A stretch of DNA of 8,474 nucleotides from CAYXVU01 sp964468725 (GCA_964468725.1 CAYXVU010000254.1:1-8474); one strand, 5' to 3'. Shown: positions 1 to 7,284, counted from the first letter of the stretch. Numbers and translations are program-made. The notes: generated from the sequence alone by a model not told the origin.

Positions 1-2
1 GT

Positions 3-1244
3 TTATACTTCTTCCTTGCCGGAGCCGTCTGGACGCCTGCGCTGGTGGCGCTCTCCTCGTGGCTCGGCGCAGAGGTGTTGGATTCGGCGTTGCTCGCCAA
101 ACAAAGCTTTCTCATTCAAATTCTCGTCGCGCTCCTCGTCATCTATCTCGTCGCCAAAATATTGGTGAGGCTCTCTACTTATAAAGGGCGCCGCCTGCTT
201 GTCTCTTCATGGCGCAGGTTGACGCGTTGGGAGTTCTGGCCGTTGTGGGCGTTTTATCCGCCAGTCATCCTCTATGTCATTTATCTGGCCATCAAACATC
301 GCTCGCTGACGGTCTTCACAGCCGCTAACCCTGCGATTCCCGAAAGCGGCTTCATCGGCGAATCGAAGAGCGAAATTCTGCGCGGCCTCGCAGCCGCCGA
401 CGATTTCTTGCCGCGCTCGTTGCTCATCACTGCCACGCTGAATGCGGAAGAGAGGATCGCCTGCGCGCAACGTTTTCTTACCGAAAACTGCTTGACCTTT
501 CCCGTCGTTCTCAAACCCGACGAAGGGCAGCGCGGTTCCGGCGTCGTCATCGCGCGCTCTGCACAGCAACTCGAAGACGGCTTGCGACGTTCGGAGGTGA
601 ATACCATTTTACAAGAGCACATCACGGGCGATGAGTTCGGCATCTTTTATTATCGCAAGCCGAGTTGCGAGCGTGGTCACATCTTCGCTATCACAGAGAA
701 GCGGTTTCCAACCGTCATCGGCGACGGGCGCAGCACGTTGGAGCGCTTGATTCTCGAAGACCCGCGCGCTGTATGTATGGCGCGGTTCTATCTGAAAAAG
801 CATGAAGATCATCTTTTTGACATACCCGCTAACGGGGAGCCTGTGGCGCTCGTCGAAATCGGCACCCACTGCCGGGGGGCGATGTTTTTAGACGGCGGTT
901 GGGTGAAGACCGAAGCGTTGGAAGAAGCGATTGATCGCCTCAGTAAAAACTTCACGGGCTTCTACTTTGGCCGTTACGATGTGCGGGCAGCATCGCCTGA
1001 AGATTTGCAACGAGGTCAGAATTTCAAAGTCATCGAGTTAAACGGCGTGACCTCAGAAGCGACGAGCATTTACGACCCCCGTCATAGCCTCTTTGCGGCA
1101 TATAAAACGCTCTTCGAGCAATGGCGGCTGGCTTTTGAAATCGGCGCGGAGAATCGCGCCCGTGGCACTAAGCCGACATCGTTTGTACAACTGGTAAAGT
1201 TGCTGGTTACCTATCGCAATCAGTCCGCCGCACATTTGAGCTGA
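3..1244 (+). CDS. DedA/VTT-like membrane domain fused to an ATP-grasp ligase domain (5' partial)
   Basis: The frame is open from base 3, so the true start lies left of the window. The GTG at 45 is probably internal, because the residues before it (FFLAGAVWTPALVAL) already form a membrane helix. Numbering from that GTG, helices lie near residues 1-12 (end of a helix), 21-42 and 68-84. The first two resemble the end of a DedA/VTT (SNARE-associated) domain. A linker carrying RWEFWP and AANPAIPESGF leads to an ATP-grasp domain at about 105-360. Visible ATP-grasp landmarks are FPVVLKP (K157), the glycine loop GQRGSG (161-166), the VIGDGRSTLERLI segment also seen in cyanophycin-synthetase-type enzymes, D312 in GRYDVR, and the ELNGVTSE metal site (E331, N333). 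This predicts ATP-dependent acyl-phosphate ligation at the cytoplasmic face of the membrane; the substrate is unknown. DedA proteins include undecaprenyl-phosphate flippases, so an envelope substrate is plausible. The ATP-grasp call is firm; the DedA call is moderate because most of that domain is missing. Confidence 0.82.
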   Translation, partial: LYFFLAGAVWTPALVALSSWLGAEVLDSALLAKQSFLIQILVALLVIYLVAKILVRLSTYKGRRLLVSSWRRLTRWEFWPLWAFYPPVILYVIYLAIKHRSLTVFTAANPAIPESGFIGESKSEILRGLAAADDFLPRSLLITATLNAEERIACAQRFLTENCLTFPVVLKPDEGQRGSGVVIARSAQQLEDGLRRSEVNTILQEHITGDEFGIFYYRKPSCERGHIFAITEKRFPTVIGDGRSTLERLILEDPRAVCMARFYLKKHEDHLFDIPANGEPVALVEIGTHCRGAMFLDGGWVKTEALEEAIDRLSKNFTGFYFGRYDVRAASPEDLQRGQNFKVIELNGVTSEATSIYDPRHSLFAAYKTLFEQWRLAFEIGAENRARGTKPTSFVQLVKLLVTYRNQSAAHLS

Positions 1245-1256
1245 GGGGATCCGAAC

Positions 1257-2105
1257 ATGACGAATTGTTCCTCTTTTCCACCATGCAGGCACGAAGGCGC
1301 GCCGCCGCGCAACGAGTGGGCGCGACGCTTCGCAACGCTTCCGGTCTTTGTGGCGTTCCGACGAAGGGTGAAGAGCCTCGGCTGCGCCATTGCCTTGATT
1401 GCTTGCCTGCTCGCAGACCCCGCAGCGGCAGCCGCACAACCAGGGTCGCAAACGCCCGCGCCGGATGCGAGCCTTGAGCGCGTTCGCCAGTTGATCGAAG
1501 AGGTGCGCGCCGCGTCGTTTCCCGAACTGCAACGCGCAGACATTCACGCCCGTCGCTTTCGCAGCGCCTCAGACTATTTTCAATCGCGTTTCGGCTTTTT
1601 ACAGTTCTTCTTTTGTAAACGCATGCGCTATTTCATCTTCGCCAATGCCAAAGCCTTCGCGCGACAAGCGCCTGATGAGGGGTTGCGCGCCATCATCGCG
1701 CATGAACTCGGCCATACGCTCTACTACAAAAAACGGAATCGCTTGCGACTCTTCGGGCTGGTGCGGCTGGCATCGAAAGGCTTCACGGCGCGCTTCGAGC
1801 GATGGGCGGATTTGCAGGCTATCGCGCGCGGATATGGCGAAGGGCTGAAGGCGTACCGGCTATGGCTCTATCAAAATGTTGACGCGAAGACGCTGGTCGG
1901 AAAACGGCGGAACTACTTTTCGCCCGAAGAGATCGAAGCGATTTTGGCGGCCCTGCAAAGGCGTCCGGCGCTGATCGAGTACTGGCTCAAAGACGTACCG
2001 CGCAACTTGGAAGAGATTCGCAATGACGAAACCAACGCTGAAAAATTTTTACGGCGAAACCCGGCTCGCCCTTTGCCAGCTACAGGTTTCGCCTCATTTG
2101 CCTGA
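1257..2105 (+). CDS. Exported or membrane-anchored HEXXH zinc metallopeptidase
   Basis: A 282-residue protein. It has the gluzincin-type motif HELGH at residues 149-153 (two zinc-binding His and the catalytic Glu). A likely third ligand follows in ERWADLQA (E181, D185), the E-x3-D arrangement of M48/ImmA-like peptidases. A basic stretch (FRRRVKS, 34-40) precedes a hydrophobic segment (41-60) ending in an Ala-rich run, consistent with a signal peptide or anchor. About 33 polar residues come before it, so the true start could be downstream, but the ATG at 1257 has a good Shine-Dalgarno (GAGGGG, 1243-1248). A lipobox-like LIAC (47-50) leaves lipoprotein export as an alternative. The gene starts 12 bases after the VTT/ATP-grasp gene, so translational coupling and an envelope role are likely. 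The peptidase fold is well supported; substrate and exact family are unknown. Confidence 0.83.
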   Translation: MTNCSSFPPCRHEGAPPRNEWARRFATLPVFVAFRRRVKSLGCAIALIACLLADPAAAAAQPGSQTPAPDASLERVRQLIEEVRAASFPELQRADIHARRFRSASDYFQSRFGFLQFFFCKRMRYFIFANAKAFARQAPDEGLRAIIAHELGHTLYYKKRNRLRLFGLVRLASKGFTARFERWADLQAIARGYGEGLKAYRLWLYQNVDAKTLVGKRRNYFSPEEIEAILAALQRRPALIEYWLKDVPRNLEEIRNDETNAEKFLRRNPARPLPATGFASFA

Positions 2106-2130
2106 CGGGTTCTCTCCGTACAGGACGACG

Positions 2131-2544
2131 TTACGCTTTTCCGCCGAACCACATCTGACCGATGATGGGAATCTCTGCTCGACGCAAAGCGAGGATGACC
2201 GCACAACAGACAAAGACCGCCAATGCCAAAAAGAACAGCAAGCCGCCATCGCCTTTCACATCAATGCCGAGTATGGTCAGGTGGCTGACAATCGCGCCGC
2301 TGATGACGCCGAGCCCGAGCAGCGCACCCAACGTTACGGTCGAAGGGATCAACAACAAAAGGACGGCAATGAGTTCCACGACGCCCGACCCAATGCGCCC
2401 CCAAGGCTCCATGCCGACAGTCTCAAAAATGTACTTTGACTCTTCTGCACCTGCGAATTTGAAAAACAGCGTCTGAAATAGAATGATCGCCGCAACGATT
2501 TGCAATACCCAACTGGTAATGTTCTGCCCTTTCGATAAGCCCAT
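2131..2544 (-). CDS. DoxX-like four-helix membrane protein
   Basis: A 137-residue hydrophobic protein with four predicted membrane helices, at about residues 11-29, 51-68, 71-92 and 101-120. After helix 1 comes the FKFAGAEES stretch, then a conserved-looking GMEPWGRIGSGVVELIA segment, as in DoxX/DoxD-like integral membrane proteins. The length is usual for this family. The start is secure: AAGGAGGG (complement of 2553-2560) lies 8 bases before the ATG, and a consensus -10 box sits upstream. The gene is monocistronic, converging on the metallopeptidase gene (25-base gap) and diverging from the anti-sigma operon. DoxX family members have been linked to respiratory or thiol-redox membrane complexes, but no redox-active motif beyond a vicinal CC pair (113-114) is seen here, so the molecular function stays open. 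Confidence 0.85.
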   Translation of the reverse strand: MGLSKGQNITSWVLQIVAAIILFQTLFFKFAGAEESKYIFETVGMEPWGRIGSGVVELIAVLLLLIPSTVTLGALLGLGVISGAIVSHLTILGIDVKGDGGLLFFLALAVFVCCAVILALRRAEIPIIGQMWFGGKA

Positions 2545-2576
2545 ATCGTCTACCCTCCTTTTATTGTTTGACCCTG

Positions 2577-2605
2577 ATTATACCGCGCTCTGACCTCTCA
2601 GCGAA
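2577..2605 (-). promoter_or_regulatory. Probable sigma-70-type promoter of the DoxX-like gene
   Basis: On the minus strand a perfect TATAAT (complement of 2577-2582) is preceded, 17 bases upstream, by TTCGCT (complement of 2600-2605), a weak three-of-six match to TTGACA. Transcription would start near 2570, giving a leader of about 25 bases that carries the strong Shine-Dalgarno site. The -10 box is convincing; the -35 box is not. Confidence 0.5.
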
Positions 2606-2790
2606 TATCGCACTCCTCACATTAATTACATACCCCGTACGGCGACGATTATTCCCTTACCGTTTGGTCAGGGGAAGGAGGCAAAATTTTTTCCGAAAAA
2701 ACTCTTTCCTTGGGAATAGAATCAGAGATCGCCATCATTATAAGCGGTGGGGAAATCTATACGGCGAGAAATGGGCTAAATAATCTCTTT

Positions 2791-2798
2791 GAGGAAGG
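2791..2798 (+). promoter_or_regulatory. Shine-Dalgarno site fixing the anti-sigma start
   Basis: GAGGAAGG lies 10 bases before the ATG at 2809. The reading frame stays open upstream to a TTG at 2710, but those extra 33 residues have no family resemblance. The zf-HC2 domain begins directly after the ATG at 2809, so this site is the better start. I see no convincing -35/-10 pair for this operon between 2606 and 2790. Confidence 0.6.
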
Positions 2799-2808
2799 CG
2801 GAAAGCGG

Positions 2809-3687
2809 ATGAATGAGCGGATCACAAACTTGAACAACTGTGCGCAAATGCGTGAATATCTGGACTTATACCTAGACAACCAACTCGATCCCGAAACCCA
2901 TCGCCGGGTTGCTCAACACCTCTCACAATGCACCTCTTGCGATGAGGCGCTGAGCCAACGCCAGCGGGTCAAGGGGCTGTTGAAAAAATCTGTCGGCAAT
3001 CAGTCGGTTCCCAATGACCTGCAATCAAAGATTCAAGAGCGCATTCGGAAGTCGCAAACGCCGAATAACGTCGTGCCCCTGCGCCGCGTGATGAGCGCAC
3101 CGCGCTGGTTGCTGGCCGCCGCTGCGGCACTGGTGATGGTGGCCGGAAGTTGGGGTGCACTGCGATGGTGGAGCGCCAAGATGCCGACCGCCCCGCACCT
3201 CTCCGGCGCGGCGGTTTTACAGATCGGCGTACAAGACCATGTTCACTGCGCCATTGTCTCCGGGTTGGCCAACCGGCAATTCACGGACGAACAGATGACA
3301 GCGCGGTTGGGAGCAGATTATGCAGGGTTGGTTCCGCTCATTCGCAGCCGTGTGCCGCAGGCGCAGCAGATCATTGTCGGCCATCGCTGCAAAGTCAATG
3401 GCCGCGAGATGATTCACCTGATTCTCAAAAACCAAGAGCAAGCTCTGTCGCTGGTCATCACCAAAAAGACCGGCGAAACTTTCGACCGGGCGGGGCTTGC
3501 AGCCGTCATCGAAGAAGCGGGCGTTCCGATCTATCGCGCTAATCTCGATAACTTGGAAGTTGCCGGTTTTGAAACCCGCGACCATCTGGCGTTTGTTGTC
3601 TCCGGGCTGGAGACAAACGAAAACCTTTCGCTGATGGCTGCGCTCGCCCTTCCTGTACGCGATTACCTCGCAGGACTGGAAGCCTGA
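2809..3687 (+). CDS. zf-HC2 transmembrane anti-sigma factor with a His/Cys-bearing extracytoplasmic domain
   Basis: A 292-residue protein from the ATG at 2809. Residues 1-50 form an anti-sigma zinc-binding domain: C11, then H37-x3-C41-x2-C44, inside the typical short-helix layout (YLDNQLDPET). A linker rich in charged residues leads to one membrane helix (about 99-120, WLLAAAAALVMVAGSW). The C-terminal part (about 130-292) should be extracytoplasmic. It carries clustered potential metal or redox ligands: H144-x-H146-C147, H192-x-C194, H203 and H259. The family role is to hold an ECF sigma factor inactive at the membrane until a signal arrives. No sigma gene adjoins it, which is unusual because the pair is normally adjacent; its partner must lie elsewhere. 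It opens a run of same-strand genes, the next starting 16 bases after its stop. The anti-sigma call is firm; metal or redox sensing is inference. Confidence 0.85.
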   Translation: MNERITNLNNCAQMREYLDLYLDNQLDPETHRRVAQHLSQCTSCDEALSQRQRVKGLLKKSVGNQSVPNDLQSKIQERIRKSQTPNNVVPLRRVMSAPRWLLAAAAALVMVAGSWGALRWWSAKMPTAPHLSGAAVLQIGVQDHVHCAIVSGLANRQFTDEQMTARLGADYAGLVPLIRSRVPQAQQIIVGHRCKVNGREMIHLILKNQEQALSLVITKKTGETFDRAGLAAVIEEAGVPIYRANLDNLEVAGFETRDHLAFVVSGLETNENLSLMAALALPVRDYLAGLEA

Positions 3688-3703
3688 TCCGAGGAGTCGT
3701 CGT

Positions 3704-4020
3704 ATGAATCCGTCAGCAATCTTGCGGCTGAGGCTGTCCTGCTCAGCCGCGCCCTCTTCCCTCGTCCTCCTATGCCGCAAGTTTGCCCATCTCGCTCTCA
3801 GGCTGCTGATGGTCATCAGCTTTGCCCTGCCGCTTCTGCCAGCACAGGGAGTCGCGCAAACCGACAATGCGAGTTTCGTCTACACACTGCTCAATGCCAA
3901 TGGCAATAACGCGCTTGCCGCTTATCGTCTTATCGTCGAGACCGAACGACCGGCGAGCTAGCCTTTCTCGCTACCTATCCGACGGGCGGGCGCGGAACCG
4001 GCGGGGCTGGCAATCGTTGA
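3704..4020 (+). pseudogene. Frameshifted, truncated remnant of a secreted lactonase-family beta-propeller
   Basis: The gene has a good start: GAGGAG (3691-3696) lies 7 bases before the ATG at 3704. It encodes a signal-peptide-like segment (residues about 30-52, LLMVISFALPLLPAQGVAQ) and then NASFVYTLLNANGNNALAAY, which resembles the first blade of 6-phosphogluconolactonase/3-carboxymuconate-cyclase-type seven-bladed propellers. Its frame stops at 3959-3961 after 85 codons. The continuation expected of that blade, TGELAFLATYPTGGRGTGG, is found in the next frame (about 3949-4008), so one base appears to have been lost near 3943-3952. That second frame also stops, at 4018-4020. The remaining six blades are absent and the next gene starts at 4090, so this is not only a sequencing error at one base. 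The 4021-4089 stretch holds nothing else I can support. The family assignment rests on motif memory over some 45 residues. Confidence 0.6.
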
Positions 4021-4089
4021 TAACTGAGGCGATTCGCCATCCTGGTCGGTCGCTGGCCAAGTCCGCAAGGTAAGGGGTAAAAATAGACC

Positions 4090-5082
4090 ATGCGCTATGT
4101 GCCCTATGAAGAACTCGGAGACACAACCAACATCATCGTAGACGGAGCCGCTGCTGCGCATACCTTGTTGACGCTTTCGCATTGGCCGAAGAGCGGCACG
4201 CCGACCGAACTCAAAGACGACCTCTCCACGCAAATCGTCTTTCGTTACCTTGACCGCCCGAAATTTTGGGTCAGCGCCGAGGCGGTATCGAATAATCATT
4301 TTGATGAAGACGGCCTGATTTCCATCTATGCCTTGCTCCACCCGGAAGAAGCGCAAGCCCGCAAAGCCTTCTTAGTTGACGTAGCAGCAGCAGGCGATTT
4401 CGGAACTTACCGGTTCCGCGAAGCGGCGCGCACGGCCTTTGTGCTTTCGGCCTTTGCCGACCCTGACCTATCGCCGTTGGACGGACAGGTTTTTCGCGCG
4501 CCGTATCCGCAACTGGCCGCAAGCCTCTATCGGGAGTTGCTGCCGCGACTGCCGGAGATCATTGCTGAACCGGAACGCTTCCGCCCCTTTTGGGAGGCTG
4601 AAGATGCTCTGCTTGACGAAGGTGAGGCGTTGGTTCGTGCGGGCAAGATTCACATTGACGAGATTGAATCTCTCGATCTGGCTATCGTTACGTTGCCCGA
4701 AACGTTAGCGGATAAAAAAGTTCATCGCTTCACGCAGAACCTGCGCGCCGCCTGTCACCCCATGGCGCTCAACAATGCGCTGCGTTCATTTCGCGTCTTG
4801 CTCAGACAAGGGCGAAGCTATGAGCTTCAGTACCGCTATGAGAGTTATGTGCAATACGTCTCGCGCCGTCCGCTGCCGCGTCTCGATCTCGCGCCGTTGG
4901 CCGCCCAACTTTCCGAGGCCGAAGCGGGCAACGGGCATTGGGCGTTTAGCGGCGTCAGCGATTTGATTCCCAAGCTGACGCTCAGCGAAGCAACCGAGAG
5001 TCGCATCCCGCCCGCAGAGTTTCTCGACCGCGTGACACGATTTTTGGCAACGGCTACGGCTTCGTGGGACCCGTATGACTGA
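4090..5082 (+). CDS. Uncharacterised protein resembling the DUF6687 family
   Basis: A 330-residue soluble protein without signal peptide or membrane segments. The start ATG follows AAGGGG (4072-4077) at a somewhat long spacing of 12 bases. The N-terminal pattern matches what I remember of DUF6687: RYVPYEELG (2-10), NIIVDGA (14-20), TLSHWP (28-33), FRYLDRP (51-57), NNHFDEDGLISIY (68-80) and AAAGDFGTYR (99-108). The HFDEDGL segment resembles the Asp-rich metal-binding motif of DHH-type phosphoesterases, suggesting a metal-dependent hydrolase, but this is inference from one motif. The second half is charged and probably helical. It sits between the propeller remnant and the thioredoxin-NHL gene on the same strand, so it is probably part of their operon. 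The gene is certainly real; its function is unknown. Confidence 0.8.
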   Translation: MRYVPYEELGDTTNIIVDGAAAAHTLLTLSHWPKSGTPTELKDDLSTQIVFRYLDRPKFWVSAEAVSNNHFDEDGLISIYALLHPEEAQARKAFLVDVAAAGDFGTYRFREAARTAFVLSAFADPDLSPLDGQVFRAPYPQLAASLYRELLPRLPEIIAEPERFRPFWEAEDALLDEGEALVRAGKIHIDEIESLDLAIVTLPETLADKKVHRFTQNLRAACHPMALNNALRSFRVLLRQGRSYELQYRYESYVQYVSRRPLPRLDLAPLAAQLSEAEAGNGHWAFSGVSDLIPKLTLSEATESRIPPAEFLDRVTRFLATATASWDPYD

Positions 5083-5154
5083 GCGGTTGGCAACCGGTCG
5101 CGGGGAGCGACAATGGGCTAGAGCCTCACAATCCGTCGGTAGAGGTGATAGAGT

Positions 5155-5160
5155 AGAAGG
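5155..5160 (+). promoter_or_regulatory. Shine-Dalgarno site choosing ATG 5166 over GTG 5160
   Basis: AGAAGG lies 5 bases before the ATG at 5166. The in-frame GTG at 5160 overlaps this site and would need a poorer one (AGAGGT, 5140-5145) 14 bases away. The ATG also gives a standard signal-peptide N-terminus (MKNRFR). Confidence 0.6.
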
Positions 5161-5165
5161 TGAGC

Positions 5166-7179
5166 ATGAAAAATCGGTTTCGCATACCCCTCGCAGTCTT
5201 TCTCAGTTTCGGTCTTCTGTGGCCGACTTTTGCAGCGGCGGCCAACCGACAGAAGGAGCAAGATTCGATGCCCGAATATGAAGGCAAAGTCAACGCCCCG
5301 GAATTTCCTGACGGGTTGGAATGGCTCAACACCGACCGACCGCTTTCCATGAAAGAACTGCGCGGCAAAATCGTGCTGCTCGATTTTTGGACTTACTGCT
5401 GCATCAACTGCATTCACATCATTCCGGACTTAAAAAAGCTCGAAGCCAAATATCCCAACGAACTGGTCGTCATCGGCGTGCATTCGGCCAAATTCAATGG
5501 CGAACGTCAGACCGACAACATTCGCCAAGCGATTCTGCGCTACGAGATCGAACACCCTGTGGTCAATGACTTCGCTTTCGACATCTGGCAATCCTACGCG
5601 GTGAAGGCTTGGCCCTCGCTAATGCTGATTGACCCGGCAGGGAAGGTCGTTGGCGGCAAATCCGGCGAAGGCGTATTCGAACCTTTCGATCAAGCGATTG
5701 CCGCGCTCATTAAAAAATTCGATGGGCTCAAACAACTCGACCGCCGCCCCCTGAATTTGAAGCTCGAACGCCATCGCGCGCCGACCTCGATGCTGGCCTT
5801 CCCCGGCAAAGTCTTGGCCGATGAAAAGTCGAATCGGCTATTTATTGCGGATTCCAATCACAACCGCATCGTCGTCGCCTCGCTCGGCGATTATGCGGTC
5901 AACGAAGTGATCGGCAGCGGGCAAGTAGGGCTAACCGATGGCGATTTCGAAACCGCCGCCTTCCATCACCCGCAAGGTCTGGCGCTCGATGGCAACCGAC
6001 TCTACGTTGCCGACACGGAAAATCACGCATTGCGAGTGGTTGATTTCGACAAGCGCACCGTGACGACGATTGCCGGTACAGGCGAACAGGCGCAGACCGC
6101 CAATCAGTTCGGAGGGCAAGGCAAACAGACGCCGCTCAATTCGCCATGGGATCTGCTCGTGCATGACGAAATGCTCTACATCGCCATGGCCGGGCCGCAT
6201 CAACTGTGGAAGATGAATCCGAAGACCGGCGGCATCACACCCTATGCCGGTTCGGGGCGCGAAGACATTATTGATGGCTTGCTGGATGAAGCGGCGCTGG
6301 CGCAACCTTCCGGCATTACGACGGACGGCAAAAAGCTCTACTTTGCAGACAGCGAAGTGAGCGCCATTCGCTCTGCCGATCTCGACCCCAAGGGTCGCGT
6401 CGAGACCATCATTGGCGAAGGTCTATTCGAATTCGGCGATGTGGACGGGCGCGGCGCAAAAGTGCGCTTGCAACACCCGCTCGGCGTTACCTACCACGAC
6501 GGCGCGTTGTACGTTGCGGACACTTACAACAACAAGATCAAACGCATCACGCCCGCTGACCAACGCTCGGAAACCTTCGCGGGCACAGGCAAAGAGGGGC
6601 TGGATGACGGCAGCAAAGCAACCTTTGATGAGCCCGGCGGCGTCAGTATCGCCTTTGGCAAACTCTACGTAGCGGACACCAACAATCATGCGATTCGCAG
6701 CGTTGACCTGAAATCGCGCAAAGTCGAAACCCTCCAATTCAAGAATCTCGATAAGCTGCGCCCACGCCCGCGCGAAGCCAAATTCACAGGCGACATGATT
6801 GAGTTAGCGCCGCAGACGATTGAGCCAGGCAGCGCGAATTTGACCATCGCACTCGAATTGCCCGCCGGGTACAAGCTCAACGCGCAAGCGCCGACAGCGG
6901 NNNNNNNNNNAAGTAACATCGGCTGCAACGGCAACGACCAGCATTAACGGCAAAACCGAAGATTGGTTTCGCCAACCACCATTCCCATTGTCAGTGCCGC
7001 TCAAGGCGAGGGAGGGAGAGACTCGACTACAGATCGAATACGCAATCTACTATTGCGAGAGCGCCAAAGAGAGTCTCTGCTTTATTAAAGAGGCGCGCCT
7101 CATCCTTCCCCTGAAGGTACAGAAAGGCGCAGGCGGCCACAGCCTCTCAGCCAGTTACAAACTCATCCTGTCACCGTGA
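5166..7179 (+). CDS. Secreted thioredoxin-like/NHL-propeller protein with a DsbD-N-like C-terminus (interrupted by the assembly gap)
   Basis: A signal peptide (residues 1-26, ending TFAAAA) precedes a thioredoxin-like domain (about 40-185). The redox site is WTYCCINC (C78, C79, C82) and the cis-proline loop is KAWPSLML (P150), as in NHLRC2-like and TlpA-like proteins. An NHL beta-propeller follows (about 205-520). Blade strands are visible as LFIADSNHN (225), LYVADTENH (279), LYIAMAG (337), LYFADSE (392), LYVADTYNN (448) and LYVADTNNH (499). After 578 codons the coding sequence enters the ten-N gap. It resumes at 6913 in another apparent frame, reading VTSAATATT through EDWFRQPPFPL to ...YKLILSP and the stop at 7177-7179. 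That tail (88 residues) carries a cysteine pair, YYC-x7-C (7054, 7078), like the N-terminal domain of DsbD. The total is about 667 residues or slightly more. A role in extracytoplasmic thiol redox chemistry is likely; the substrate is unknown. It is the last gene of the presumed operon. Confidence 0.85.
6901..6910. other. Assembly gap (ten N) inside the thioredoxin-NHL gene
   Basis: Ten undetermined bases. The frame before the gap (codon starting at 6900) and after it (codon starting at 6910) agree only if the true missing length is a multiple of three. Ten is therefore probably a scaffolding placeholder. Zero missing bases would also join the frames cleanly, as codon GAA. Confidence 0.95.
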
Positions 7180-7284
7180 GGATGAGCGACAAACGATGGG
7201 ACGAGCAAATCAGCGAGCAACGGTTCGGAGCTTCAACTCTCAGCCTTTAATTTTCGACCGCTTTTGCGTTAGAGTGCGGCTATT

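Noticed and set aside
1395..1406. Lipobox LIAC in the metallopeptidase N-terminus
   Set aside because: The hydrophobic stretch before the Cys is short and the Ala-rich run after it fits ordinary signal-peptidase cleavage equally well, so a lipoprotein call is not justified.
1053..1547. Minus-strand open frame of 164 codons across the junction of the first two genes
   Set aside because: Both plus-strand genes are well supported there; the frame is an artefact of G+C-rich codon use.
2023..2439. Plus-strand open frame of 138 codons opposite the DoxX-like gene
   Set aside because: The translation is low-complexity and polar (Gln/Asp-rich), while the minus strand gives a four-helix membrane protein with promoter and Shine-Dalgarno site.
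2710..2744. Possible promoter (TTGGGA ... TATAAG) for the anti-sigma operon
   Set aside because: The spacing is 23 bases, too long for a sigma-70 promoter, and I see no ECF-type GGAAC/CGTC pair.
2568..2783. Open frame of 71 codons in the divergent intergenic region
   Set aside because: No ribosome site, basic random-looking sequence, and it overlaps the DoxX promoter on the other strand.
2710..2808. Upstream TTG start for the anti-sigma gene
   Set aside because: The additional 33 residues resemble nothing in the family, and a good Shine-Dalgarno site precedes the ATG at 2809.
3217..3867. Long minus-strand open frame (216 codons) opposite the anti-sigma gene and propeller remnant
   Set aside because: The plus strand encodes recognisable domains over most of it; the antisense translation shows no family feature and has no ribosome site.
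5084..5096. Small hairpin CGGTT-GGC-AACCG just after the DUF6687-like gene
   Set aside because: Only five base pairs and no following T-run; unlikely to be a terminator.
6988..7179. Separate 63-codon gene after the gap
   Set aside because: Its sequence is the natural C-terminal domain of the thioredoxin-NHL protein, the frame is open back to the gap, and it lacks a ribosome site.
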